Part shown: positions 9,790 to 18,167 of the stretch, in pieces
Numbering within the stretch: the first letter of the stretch is position 1
Layout: each line of letters opens with the position of its first letter
DNA from: CAVYXK01 sp963708245
GTDB lineage: Bacteria > Pseudomonadota > Alphaproteobacteria > Acetobacterales > Acetobacteraceae
Length of the DNA: 64,000 bases
Direction: 5' to 3'
Assembly (NCBI GenBank): GCA_963708245.1
Contig: OY970201.1
Location: 6,262,001 to 6,326,000, forward strand
The notes under the pieces: generated by a model
The model's input: the letters and a program-made list of their open reading frames with translations, nothing else
Databases searched by the model: none
What the model was told of the DNA's origin: nothing
Made by a program: the position numbers and the translations under genes

Positions 9790-9958
9790 CCCCGGCTGTG
9801 ATCCAGTTCACAGCTTTGCCCCACGCTCGCATGCGAAGACCGCCCCATCGGCTGACGTTGCCCCAACACCCGCGGCAGCCGATTGGGCCCGCGGTGGCCC
9901 AGGTCAACCCGGACCTTTTCCTCCAAGCCCGGCCGAGCAATCGGCCGGGCTCTTTTTT
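9790..9958 (+). ncRNA. Candidate structured small RNA or thiSG leader
   Basis: About 170 bases between a TATAAT box and an intrinsic terminator, with no convincing ORF. Local stems can be read directly: GCTGTGA/TCACAGC near 9797, ATCGGCTG/CAGCCGAT around 9849-9888, GGGCC/GGCCC near 9888 and GGTC/GACC before the terminator. Size and termination fit a free-standing sRNA. The thiS start is only ~75 bases downstream, so an attenuating leader is the alternative. The conserved TPP-riboswitch motifs (CTGAGA, ACCTGATCTGG) were not found, and no known family was recognised. Confidence 0.4.
9926..9958 (+). terminator. Rho-independent terminator upstream of thiS
   Basis: Perfect 11-bp stem AGCCCGGCCGA / TCGGCCGGGCT around a GCAA loop, followed after one C by six T residues. 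It ends whatever is transcribed from the ~9780 region, or acts as an attenuator for thiS-thiG. Confidence 0.85.
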
Positions 9959-10032
9959 CCGTCGGCGGAAAGGGCAGGCGCAGCCGAGACCGCCGACTTT
10001 CCGCCGGAAGGTCGCAGCCCCATACTGTGGAT

Positions 10033-10245
10033 ATGCGAACCCTGGTGAGCCTGACCGTGAACGGCGAGCAGCGGACGGTGGATGGGCCGCTGACGGTGGC
10101 CGCGCTGCTGGGTGGCCTCGGGCTCGACCCGCGCAAGGTGGCGGTCGAGCGCAACGAGGAAATCGTGCCTCGCTCGGCTTATGCGGAGACCTGGCTTGCC
10201 GGCGGCGACTCTCTGGAGATTGTGCACTTCATCGGCGGAGGCTGA
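10033..10245 (+). CDS. thiS: Sulfur carrier protein ThiS
   Basis: A 70-aa ubiquitin-fold sulfur carrier for the thiazole moiety of thiamine. The N-terminal strand SLTVNGEQRTVDG, the core VAVERNEEIVPRSAYAET and the C-terminal FIGGG, ending in the Gly-Gly that is adenylated and thiocarboxylated, identify it. ATG 10033 has no clear ribosome site; GTG 10045 is an alternative start. The stop lies one base before thiG, so the two are translated together. Confidence 0.9.
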   Translation: MRTLVSLTVNGEQRTVDGPLTVAALLGGLGLDPRKVAVERNEEIVPRSAYAETWLAGGDSLEIVHFIGGG

Positions 10246-10246
10246 G

Positions 10247-11038
10247 ATGGATGGAACACCTGCCGTGGACGACGCCTGGACGCTGGCCGGCCGCCGCTTC
10301 CGCTCTCGGTTGATCGTCGGGACCGGAAAATACAAGGATTTCGAGGAAACCGCCGCCGCAATCGCGGCAAGCGGCGCGGAGATCGTCACTGTTGCAGTCC
10401 GCCGGGTGAACCTGTCGGACCCGTTGGCGCCGATGCTGCAGGACTATGTGGATCCCAAGCGCTACACCTATCTACCGAACACTGCCGGATGCCACACTGC
10501 GAACGACGCGGTCCGCACACTGCGGTTGGCGCGCGAGGCCGGCGGCTGGAACCTGGTGAAGCTGGAGGTGCTCGGACCGCCGCCGACGCTCTATCCGGAC
10601 ATGCCCGCCACCTTCGAGGCAGCGGCGGCGCTGATCAAGGACGGCTTCGAGGTGATGGTCTATTGCGCCGACGATCCGGTTGCGGCGAAGCGGCTGGAAG
10701 AGATGGGTTGCGTGGCGATCATGCCGCTCGGTGCGCCGATCGGCTCAGGCCTCGGCGTGCAGAACCCGGCGATGATCTGGATGATGCGGGAACAGGCGAC
10801 CGTGCCCTTCCTGGTCGATGCCGGGGTGGGCACTGCGTCGGACGCGGCGATCGCGATGGAACTCGGCTGCGACGCGGTGCTGCTGAACTCGGCGATCGCG
10901 CACGCGCGCGAGCCGGCGCGGATGGCGCGGGCGATGCGACTGGCGGTCGAGGCCGGGCGCCTGTCGTATCTTGCGGGGCGGATGCCGCGCCGGATGGGCG
11001 CCGACCCCTCGAGTCCCTTGACCGGGCTGATCCGTTGA
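10247..11038 (+). CDS. thiG: Thiazole synthase ThiG
   Basis: A 263-aa TIM-barrel enzyme that forms thiazole phosphate from deoxyxylulose 5-phosphate, dehydroglycine and ThiS thiocarboxylate. ATG 10247 has GGAGG just upstream within the thiS end. Recognised by LIVGTGKYKDFEET, the Schiff-base lysine Lys105 in WNLVKLEVLG, the phosphate-binding segments MPLGAPIGSGLGVQNP and VDAGVGTASDAAIAMELG, and LNSAIAHA. Length is normal. Other thiamine genes (thiO, thiE, thiC) are not in the window. Confidence 0.95.
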   Translation: MDGTPAVDDAWTLAGRRFRSRLIVGTGKYKDFEETAAAIAASGAEIVTVAVRRVNLSDPLAPMLQDYVDPKRYTYLPNTAGCHTANDAVRTLRLAREAGGWNLVKLEVLGPPPTLYPDMPATFEAAAALIKDGFEVMVYCADDPVAAKRLEEMGCVAIMPLGAPIGSGLGVQNPAMIWMMREQATVPFLVDAGVGTASDAAIAMELGCDAVLLNSAIAHAREPARMARAMRLAVEAGRLSYLAGRMPRRMGADPSSPLTGLIR

Positions 11039-11111
11039 CCTGGCTGGCCACAGAAGAAGGCCTATCCTAGCGCGGGATCAAGTCCGCTAGCGGGTCAATG
11101 CGCATTGGCGA

Positions 11112-11133
11112 ACGGCGGAATTTGTTCCGCCGT
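11112..11133. terminator. Palindrome between convergent genes (GGCGGAA family)
   Basis: Perfect 9-bp inverted repeat ACGGCGGAA-TTTG-TTCCGCCGT between the ends of thiG and the convergent Hint gene. No U-tract follows on either strand, so classical termination is uncertain. A near-identical palindrome is at 15908. Confidence 0.5.
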
Positions 11134-11167
11134 CCGCTCCTTGCGAGAGCCACGGGGCCAGCCCGCG

Positions 11168-12931
11168 TCAGGCGGCGAGCCTTGCTGCCGTCTCCTCATC
11201 GACAGGATACGGCGTGGTGCCGGCCAGATGGATTTCGACCGTTGCTGCGCCGTCCCTCGTCGACAGCGCGAGTGGCAGCGCCGCGTTTCCGTCCGTCCAG
11301 CGCCGCAGGCCAGCGGCGTCCCGCTCCGCCGGATGCCAGCCCTGCATGAGCGCCGGATGATCCGCCGGAATGTCGAACCGCTCGTCTCCCACGCGGATGC
11401 CGATCCGACCCACCGCGACGCCGAGCCGGCGCCAGTCGTCGGCGTGGCGGTTCGCCACCACGGGCACGCCCGAGCGAGAAGCGATCCTGATGTCCGAGAC
11501 GCTGGAAGGCAGGACGAACACGTAGCGGTCGTCCTCGACCGCGACCGGGCGGAACTCGCGGCCCGACGCAACCAGACGAAGGTCCGGATCGGCGGTGACA
11601 GCAGGCGAGGGGCGGCGATAGCCAAGCGCCTCGGCGCGCGCGGCGAGACGTTCCCAGGTCCGCTCGATCTCCGTCGAATGCAGGCGCAGCGGCGCGCACA
11701 GCCGATCTTGCCAGCGCGTCCTTTCGGCATCGATCTCGAGCTCGGGGTGCAGCGTCAACGGGCCATCGGTGGTGGCGAAAAAGCCCCGATTGCCGGTGTT
11801 GAGATAGCTTTCGGCCGGGACGCCCTCGGCCAACAGCACGTCGTGGTTATCCAGCTCAACATGGTAATAATGAACGACAGGCATCGCGCGGTCCTGCACG
11901 ATGGTCATGCCGTTGACCAGGAGCTTCGCCGGAATGAGCTCGCCATCGAGGAACAGGCAGTGGTCTGGCGATACCAGTAGGTCTCGCTGAGGCACATTCT
12001 CGCCCAAAGCGCCGCGCCGGATGCGTATGGGGAACAACAACTCCGGCCGCGCATGCGTTGTCAGGTCGAGCCGGCGCTCGCCGATCCAACGGATCGGGTG
12101 TGCGGTTCGCCGCCCGCAGCTGACGGTCAGCACCAGATCGCCCTCCCGCAGCTCCTCCACCGCGGTCTCGCCGCGCTCGGTGGCGATGCGCGTACCGGCG
12201 ACGAAGCACACCGCGGATAGTTCGAGGAAGTTCCCGGTGATTCCGGTCACAGGATCTATCGCCGACACCACTGTGGCGTCGATCCCCGTCACACCAGTAG
12301 CGGTGCCGAAATTGATCATCTCGTACACCTGGTGCAGTCTGCCACTTTCGTCGAAGCCGTCGACAAGCAGGTCGGTGCCGGAAACGCTCGCCACGTACTC
12401 CGGATAGACCGTAAGGTCGTACGCGGCCAGAAACAGCCCGTCGCCAACACCGAAATTCTCGACGTGGTCGCTTAGTATCGTCCCCGTCGCATCCGCTTGG
12501 TGAACGTATATATCCGCCGAAGGGCCCTCGTACGCGAACGTCGACGAGCTCATATTCAGGAAGTATTGTATCCCTAAGGTTCCGGCCACCTCCATCAGAT
12601 CGTTGCTGGCCAAGCGTCCGAATGTTGTATTCGCCAGTTGCGCCCCGACATCGACCACAACCGTCCCGAGGTTGTATATTGCATCAGCGTCCAGCGTGGT
12701 GCCCAAAGCGATCTCCACGACCGAACCCGACCCCACGTGGATGTCCAACAGCGGCGCGGTGAGTGAGTAAGAGACATTGTCGTAGGACACGCCAGGAGAG
12801 TCATCCGGGATGATCGCCGCCTGGCCCGGCGCGGGAACCGTATCTCCAACCCAGTTGCTGGCGGCGCTCCAGGCGTAGCTCGTCCCCGATAGCGGCGAGA
12901 CCTGCGTGAAGGTAATGCTGTTAGAGGCCAT
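11168..12931 (-). CDS. Hint (Hedgehog/intein) domain protein with N-terminal beta-rich region
   Basis: A 587-aa protein. ATG 12931 is preferred to GTG 12940 because GAAGGAG lies 8 bases before it. Residues 1-235 are rich in Ser, Thr, Gly and short beta-strand repeats, like autotransporter/adhesin passengers. The Hint_2 module begins at the nucleophile Cys242 in CFVAGTRIATERGETAVEEL and continues with the histidine block VSPDHCLFLDGELIPAKLLVNG, as in self-processing bacterial Hint proteins. No TM anchor or signal peptide is clear. Secretion by a type I route is possible but not shown. The last ~190 residues, after the Hint domain, are not assigned. Confidence 0.85.
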   Translation of the reverse strand: MASNSITFTQVSPLSGTSYAWSAASNWVGDTVPAPGQAAIIPDDSPGVSYDNVSYSLTAPLLDIHVGSGSVVEIALGTTLDADAIYNLGTVVVDVGAQLANTTFGRLASNDLMEVAGTLGIQYFLNMSSSTFAYEGPSADIYVHQADATGTILSDHVENFGVGDGLFLAAYDLTVYPEYVASVSGTDLLVDGFDESGRLHQVYEMINFGTATGVTGIDATVVSAIDPVTGITGNFLELSAVCFVAGTRIATERGETAVEELREGDLVLTVSCGRRTAHPIRWIGERRLDLTTHARPELLFPIRIRRGALGENVPQRDLLVSPDHCLFLDGELIPAKLLVNGMTIVQDRAMPVVHYYHVELDNHDVLLAEGVPAESYLNTGNRGFFATTDGPLTLHPELEIDAERTRWQDRLCAPLRLHSTEIERTWERLAARAEALGYRRPSPAVTADPDLRLVASGREFRPVAVEDDRYVFVLPSSVSDIRIASRSGVPVVANRHADDWRRLGVAVGRIGIRVGDERFDIPADHPALMQGWHPAERDAAGLRRWTDGNAALPLALSTRDGAATVEIHLAGTTPYPVDEETAARLAA

Positions 12932-13182
12932 TCCGAGCACTCCTTCCCCGCCTGAAACGCTTCTGTATGCACCTGAAACGGCTGAAGTGTCAATGAAGCG
13001 TTAACAACGCACGCCATGGTATGCTGTTGGCAGGTCCGACGGCCGTTGCTCCCCCAGATCGCCGCTGATATCCACGCACCGCATGACCACCGAGACCGCT
13101 CGTGCCGTTCTGCCGAGGCCTGACAGGTGCTGCGGCCAACCGCAGGACGCTTGGATGTGCCCCGCTTGCAAGCCCGGCTGAG

Positions 13183-14127
13183 ATGCCGGAACGGGTGCTG
13201 GTCATCAAGCTCGGTGCGCTGGGCAACATGGTGCTGTCGCTCGGGCCGTTCGCGGCGATCCGACGTCATCACCGCCAGGCCGCGATCACTCTGCTGACCA
13301 CCGCGCCCTATATCGATTGGTTGGCCGGCTCTCCCTATTTCGACCGTCTCTGGGCCGACACTCGTCCAGATTGGTGGAATGTGTCCGGCTGGTTGCGGCT
13401 ACGGCAGCAGTTGGTGGCTGGTCGGTTCGACCGCGTATACGACCTGCAGACCTCGGCGCGCAGCAGCCGCTATTTCCAGCTTCTTCCCCGCTCCGTGCGC
13501 CCGCAATGGTCGGGGATCGCCCCCGGCTGCTCGCACCCAGACCTAGACCCGGCGCGCAACCGGCTGCACGACATCGAGCGGCAGGCGGGTCAGCTCCGGC
13601 AAGCGGGGATCCCCGAGGTGCCGGATGCCGATCTCTCCTGGAGTGGCGGCGACATTGCGCGGTTCGGCCTGCCTGCATCCATCGCATTGTTGGTCCCGGG
13701 CAGTTCGGCGCACCGTCTGGCGAAGCGGTGGCCGGCGCGGCGCTACGGCGAGTTGGCGAGAGCGCTGGCCGCGTGTGGACTGGCACCGGTGGTGCTCGGC
13801 TCCGCCGCCGAGCGGAATCTGGCCGCCGAGATTGCCGAGCATGTGCCGGTGCTCGACCTGACCGGGCAAACCAGTTTCGGCGAACTTGCCAGCCTTGCCA
13901 GGGCGGCCAAACTGGCGGTCGGCAACGACACCGGTCCCATGCATCTGATTGCCGCCGCGGGTTGTCCATCGCTGGTGCTCTTTTCGCGCGCATCGGACCC
14001 GGCGCTATGCGCACCCCGCGGGCAGCGCGTCGAGGTGCTGCGCCGCCCCGACCTCACCGCCCTGGCGGTAGAACCGGTGCTCGCGTCGGCGACACGCCTG
14101 CTGATGCCGTCAGCCGCGGCAAGCTGA
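13183..14127 (+). CDS. Glycosyltransferase family 9 (heptosyltransferase-like)
   Basis: A 314-aa GT9 protein, slightly shorter than typical LPS heptosyltransferases (320-350). ATG 13183 was chosen because the GT-B core starts at once with RVLVIKLGALGNMVLSLGPF. The C-terminal donor-binding half shows LVPGSSAHRLAKRWPARRYGEL and the hallmark LAVGNDTGPMHLIAAAGCPSLVLF. It probably adds a sugar to the LPS core. Its last bases overlap the start of the MFS gene (TGATG). Confidence 0.88.
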   Translation: MPERVLVIKLGALGNMVLSLGPFAAIRRHHRQAAITLLTTAPYIDWLAGSPYFDRLWADTRPDWWNVSGWLRLRQQLVAGRFDRVYDLQTSARSSRYFQLLPRSVRPQWSGIAPGCSHPDLDPARNRLHDIERQAGQLRQAGIPEVPDADLSWSGGDIARFGLPASIALLVPGSSAHRLAKRWPARRYGELARALAACGLAPVVLGSAAERNLAAEIAEHVPVLDLTGQTSFGELASLARAAKLAVGNDTGPMHLIAAAGCPSLVLFSRASDPALCAPRGQRVEVLRRPDLTALAVEPVLASATRLLMPSAAAS

Positions 14128-15536
14128 TGGCCGACAGTCCGGCCGCGCGCCCACTGCCGATGGAGGCGGCGGAGCCGGCGGACGGTATCCCGATCCCGCA
14201 GCGCTACTGGGCGATCCTGTCGATCGCGCTCGGACTGACGCTCGCTGTGCTCGACGGCGCGATCGCCAACGTGGCGCTGCCGACCATCGCCAAGGACGTG
14301 AACGCCTCGCCGGCCAATTCGATCTGGGTGGTGAACGCCTACCAGCTCACGGTGACGATCTCGCTGCTGCCGCTCGCCTCCGCCGGAGAAATATTCGGCT
14401 ACCGGCGCGTCTATCGATGGGGATTGGCAGTGTTCACCGTCGCGTCGCTCGGCTGCGCTCTGTCCGATTCGCTGATCAGCCTGACCCTGGCGCGCATCGT
14501 CCAGGGATTCGGTGCGGCCGGGATCATGAGCGTGAATGGCGCTTTGGTGCGCTTCATTTATCCACGCCGGTTCGTCGGCCGCGGCCTTGCGCTCAACGCG
14601 ACCGTGGGGTCGATCTCGTCGGCGGTGGGCCCTACAGTGGCAGCGGCAATCCTGTCGGTCGCGCACTGGCCCTGGCTATTCGCGGTCAACCTGCCGATCG
14701 GGTCGGCGGCATTGCTGGTCGCTTGGCGTGCCCTGCCGCTCACACCTCGGGCGCGCACCCGGTTCGACCTGCCGTCAGCGCTCCTCAGCGCCGTCTCGAT
14801 CGGCTTGCTGGTCACGGCGATCGACGGCCTCGGCCACGGCGAGCACGTCGAGGTGGTGATCACCCAGCTCGTCGTCGCGGTGGTGATCGGGCTGTGGCTG
14901 GTCGGCCGGCAACTCACGCGGACCGCGCCGCTGCTTCCCGTCGATCTTATGCGCATCCCGCTGTTCGCGCTATCGGTTGCCACCTCGATCTGCGGGTTCA
15001 TGGCACAGGGCATGGCGCTGGTGTCGCTGCCCTTCCTGCTGGAAAACACGCTTGGCCGGAACGAGGTGCAGACCGGGCTGCTCATGACGCCGTGGCCGTT
15101 GACGGTGGCGGCCATCGCGCCGATCGCCGGGCGTTTGGCCGATCGTTACAAGGTTGGGATCCTGAGCGGCTGCGGACTTGCCGTGCTATGCGGCGGGCTA
15201 GCGTTGCTGAGCGCGCTGCCGGCGCATCCCTCGGGCGTCGACATTGCCTGGCGGATGATGGTGTGCGGCCTTGGCTTCGGCTTCTTCAATACGCCGAACA
15301 ACCGCGCGATCATCACCTCGGCGCCGCGTTCGCGCACGGGTGGCGCGAGCGGTATGCAAGCCACTGCCCGGCTGCTTGGGCAGACCAGCGGGGCAGCGGT
15401 GGTAGCGTTGGTGTTCGGCGTCGTCGCGACCCATGGCCCGCTGGTCACGCTGCTGGTGGCGTCGGGGGTGGCCGGGGCAGCAGCGTGCGTGAGCTTCCTG
15501 CGAATGGTGGAGCGAGGAGGGCAGGCGGACAAGTAA
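14127..15536 (+). CDS. MFS transporter, DHA2 (EmrB/QacA-like) drug:H+ antiporter
   Basis: A 469-aa inner-membrane protein with about 14 hydrophobic segments, as in the DHA2 family. ATG 14127 overlaps the stop of the upstream GT9 gene. Motifs include LAVLDGAIANVALPTIAKD in the first helix (motif D1), WVVNAYQLT, GEIFGYRRVYRWG (motif A between helices 2 and 3), LARIVQGFGAAGIMS (motif B) and GPTVAAAILSVAHWPWLFAV (motif C of antiporters). It probably exports a toxic or lipophilic compound. No adaptor (EmrA) or repressor gene is next to it. Confidence 0.9.
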   Translation: MADSPAARPLPMEAAEPADGIPIPQRYWAILSIALGLTLAVLDGAIANVALPTIAKDVNASPANSIWVVNAYQLTVTISLLPLASAGEIFGYRRVYRWGLAVFTVASLGCALSDSLISLTLARIVQGFGAAGIMSVNGALVRFIYPRRFVGRGLALNATVGSISSAVGPTVAAAILSVAHWPWLFAVNLPIGSAALLVAWRALPLTPRARTRFDLPSALLSAVSIGLLVTAIDGLGHGEHVEVVITQLVVAVVIGLWLVGRQLTRTAPLLPVDLMRIPLFALSVATSICGFMAQGMALVSLPFLLENTLGRNEVQTGLLMTPWPLTVAAIAPIAGRLADRYKVGILSGCGLAVLCGGLALLSALPAHPSGVDIAWRMMVCGLGFGFFNTPNNRAIITSAPRSRTGGASGMQATARLLGQTSGAAVVALVFGVVATHGPLVTLLVASGVAGAAACVSFLRMVERGGQADK

Positions 15537-15562
15537 TTCCGTGCCGAGAGAAAGAGGATGCA

Positions 15563-15906
15563 ATGAAGGCATGGAGACTGGAGCGGCTGGGCGGAGCGCT
15601 TTCTCTTGAGGACGTGCCGGTGCCCGAAGTGCGACCCGGCAGCGTGCTGATGGGGATCCAAGCCTCGCCGCTATTATCGTATCTGAAACAATATGCGGAG
15701 GGACGGCTCACCTCACGCCCGGCACTAACGGTGTCGGCGTGTACCCGGCCGGCGCCTGTCGTCGGCTGATCGGATTGCTGCGAGCCGGATTGCTGGATAT
15801 CAGCGCGATCCGCCCGTTGTGTTTCCGCTCGCCGCTTTGCCGGAAGCGATGCAGGCCGGCGCGAGAGCGGGCAATCTGGAATGCGTCGTGGTGCAGCCAT
15901 ACCGTA
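15563..15906 (+). pseudogene. Zinc-type alcohol dehydrogenase remnant
   Basis: The first ~35 codons (MKAWRLERLGGALSLEDVPV, then PEVRPGSVLMG) and the last ~40 (GLLRAGLLDISAIRP, then in another frame FPLAALPEAMQAGARAGNLE) match the two ends of an MDR-family alcohol dehydrogenase. Some 250 central residues with zinc and cofactor sites are deleted, and the two parts are out of frame. It lies directly after the MFS gene with its own RBS-like AGAGGATG. A decayed gene. Confidence 0.8.
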
Positions 15907-15907
15907 G

Positions 15908-15925
15908 GGCGGAATCTATTCCGCC
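15908..15925. terminator. Palindrome of the GGCGGAA family at the aapM end
   Basis: GGCGGAA-TCTA-TTCCGCC lies three bases past the aapM stop. It has the same arms as the palindrome at 11112. In both places it follows the end of a minus-strand gene, so a shared 3'-end hairpin role is likely, although no U-tract is present. Confidence 0.5.
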
Positions 15926-15927
15926 GC

Positions 15928-17046
15928 TCAATTCGCGCGTGCCAGACGACGCTCCATGCTGCGCCCGTACGCCGACATCGCGAAGCAGCAGACGAAGAAC
16001 ACCAGGGCGGAGAACACATAGCCTTCGGTCGCGAAGCCGAGCCATGCCGGATCCTTCAGCGCCTGTTCGACCGCGCCCAGCAGATCAAACAGACCTATGA
16101 TTGTCACGAGCGTGGTATCCTTGAATAGGTCGACGACAGTATTGATGATGCCGGGCACAATGATGCGTAGCGCCTGCGGCAGAACGATGAACGCCTGCAT
16201 CTGCCACCAGCTCAGCCCGAGCGAATCCGCGGCCTCTTCTTGGCCGGACGGCACGCCTTGCAGGCCACCGCGCACCACTTCGGCCATGTACGCGGCATTG
16301 AACAGCACCAGCGCGGCCATGGCGCGCAGAAGCCGATCGACCGAGAACCCCTCGGGCAGGAACAGCGGCCACACCACTGCCGACATGAACAGCACGGTCA
16401 ACAGCGGTACGCCACGCCACACCTCAATATAGACGACCGACAGAGTCCGCACCACCGGTAATTGTGAGCGCCGGCCCAACGCGAGCAGGATCCCGAGCGG
16501 CAAAGAGCCCGCCACGGCGACGAACGACACGATCACATTGAGCATTAGCCCGCCCCAGAGCGACGTGTCGACAAATGATAGCCCGAGCACACCGCCCCAC
16601 AGCAACACGGCCGCGAGCGCGGGATACACGATCAGCAGCAGCAACACCCAAAGCCAGCGGCGCCTTACCCCGTCGCGCAGCGCCTGAATGCAAAAGGCTG
16701 CCAGTAACGCAAACACAAGACCCAGACGCCAATACTGGTCACTCGGATAATTCCCGAAGAAGAAATGTGGAAATCGCACGCGAATGAAAGTCCAGCAGGC
16801 GCCATCACCGGAACACGCCTTCCGAGTCAGACCCGAGAGCGTGGCATGCGTCACCCCCCAGCGGAACAGAGGCGGCAGAATGAGGGCCGCCAACACCAGG
16901 ACAATGATCGTGAGGACGCTGTTGAAAACCGAGCTGAACAGATTGCGTCGTAACCACTCGATTGCGCGCGACGGCGTTCCGCCGGTGCTCTCCGGCAGGA
17001 AGCCGCCCCGCATTGGCAGGCGCTGGCCGGCGGCGGCGCCGCTCAT
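15928..17046 (-). CDS. aapM: General L-amino acid ABC transporter permease AapM
   Basis: A 372-aa inner-membrane permease of the His/Glu/Gln/Arg/opine family. Aap permeases are longer than ordinary amino-acid permeases because of extra N-terminal helices and periplasmic segments; here these include IIVLVLAALILPPLFRWG and a Cys-containing loop (RKACSGDGACW). The family motif is clear: YIEVWRGVPLLTVLF, then the EAA loop AADSLGLSWWQMQAFIVLPQ. ATG 17046 overlaps the aapQ stop by 4 bp. The ATPase gene aapP, which normally follows, is absent: next come a palindrome and an unrelated remnant on the other strand. Confidence 0.9.
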   Translation of the reverse strand: MSGAAAGQRLPMRGGFLPESTGGTPSRAIEWLRRNLFSSVFNSVLTIIVLVLAALILPPLFRWGVTHATLSGLTRKACSGDGACWTFIRVRFPHFFFGNYPSDQYWRLGLVFALLAAFCIQALRDGVRRRWLWVLLLLIVYPALAAVLLWGGVLGLSFVDTSLWGGLMLNVIVSFVAVAGSLPLGILLALGRRSQLPVVRTLSVVYIEVWRGVPLLTVLFMSAVVWPLFLPEGFSVDRLLRAMAALVLFNAAYMAEVVRGGLQGVPSGQEEAADSLGLSWWQMQAFIVLPQALRIIVPGIINTVVDLFKDTTLVTIIGLFDLLGAVEQALKDPAWLGFATEGYVFSALVFFVCCFAMSAYGRSMERRLARAN

Positions 17047-18158
17047 CGGCTTACCAACATGACGCGGCGGTTATACCAGTTCATGAACGCCGACACGACC
17101 AGATTAATGGAGAGGAACACGCCCATCAGCAAAGCTATCGATTCGATTTCGCGATTCGACTGCATCATCGCCGTCCCGGCGAAGATTTCGTACAATTCCG
17201 GATAAGCCACCGCCGCGCCAAGCGAACTCGATTTGATGATGTTGAGATACTGACTGGTCGTCGGCGGTATCATCACGCGCAGCGCCTGCGGCAGGATAAT
17301 TTTCGACAACACCTGACGCGGCCGCAAACCCAGGCTCAGCGCCGCTTCACGCTGGCCCTTGTGCACCGACAAAATCGCGGCACGCACGATCTCAGCAATG
17401 AAGGCCGCGCCGTAAATAGAGAGGCCTGCCCATAGCGCTACCAGCTCCGGGACCACCTGCACACCACCGGTAATGTTGAAGCCGTGCAGCCCGGGAAACT
17501 CAGTATGATCGATGCCCGCCACAAATAGAACGCCCGCTAACGGCAGCAGCAGCAGCGATTTCAGCCCTACTGGAACGCTACGCAATCGCATTCGCCAGAC
17601 AAACGGCACGGCGAGCAACAGAACGAGAGCCAACGGCCAAAGTGTCCCCGCCAAGTTGTTGGCTACGAAGCTCGGCAGGTAGACCCCTCGGATATTCAGC
17701 AGCCCTCCTCCCGGCAGCGGAATGCTTTGCCGCGGCCCGGGAAGCGTCTGCAGCACCGCCACATACCAAAAGATGATTTGCACGAGTTGCGGCGTGTTGC
17801 GCACTAACTCGATGAAGCTAAGCGCGATATTGCGAACCAACCAGTTGGTCGATAGCCGCATGATGCCAACCAGCAAGCCGAGCAGCGTCGCTGCGACAAT
17901 ACTCATCGCCGAGACCAGCAACGTATTCAGCACGCAGACCAGCAGCGCGCGGCCGTAAGTGTCGCCAACCGCCCACGGTATCAGGCGGAACGGGATATCG
18001 AAATTCGTAGGATCGGCAAGGAAACCAAAACCCAGCGCGCCATGCCGCTGCTCCGAAGTCCTGACAGCTATGGACCCAAGAAACCAGACGACCGCCACCA
18101 CGGCGACGAGCAGCAGCCATTGCCCGACTTGGGCGTGCGGTGACGGTCGCCTGATCAC
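17043..18158 (-). CDS. aapQ: General L-amino acid ABC transporter permease AapQ
   Basis: A 371-aa permease, partner of AapM, starting at GTG 18158, 10 bases after the aapJ stop. It carries the extended N-terminal half (LLVAVVAVVWFLGSIAVRT, FLADPTNFDIPFRLIPW) seen in AapQ. The transport core includes SFIELVRNTPQLVQIIFWY and the coupling loop REAALSLGLRPRQVLSKIIL. The stop overlaps the aapM start. In rhizobia the Aap system imports a broad range of L-amino acids. Confidence 0.9.
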   Translation of the reverse strand: MIRRPSPHAQVGQWLLLVAVVAVVWFLGSIAVRTSEQRHGALGFGFLADPTNFDIPFRLIPWAVGDTYGRALLVCVLNTLLVSAMSIVAATLLGLLVGIMRLSTNWLVRNIALSFIELVRNTPQLVQIIFWYVAVLQTLPGPRQSIPLPGGGLLNIRGVYLPSFVANNLAGTLWPLALVLLLAVPFVWRMRLRSVPVGLKSLLLLPLAGVLFVAGIDHTEFPGLHGFNITGGVQVVPELVALWAGLSIYGAAFIAEIVRAAILSVHKGQREAALSLGLRPRQVLSKIILPQALRVMIPPTTSQYLNIIKSSSLGAAVAYPELYEIFAGTAMMQSNREIESIALLMGVFLSINLVVSAFMNWYNRRVMLVSR

Positions 18159-18167
18159 GTCAGTGCG

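Noticed and set aside
9558..10032. TPP riboswitch before thiSG
   Set aside because: The conserved TPP-aptamer segments (CTGAGA and the second conserved block) were not found in this region on the plus strand.
13317..14126. Long in-frame extension of the MFS gene
   Set aside because: It is an out-of-frame shadow of the GT9 gene; the transporter begins at ATG 14127 with its first helix.
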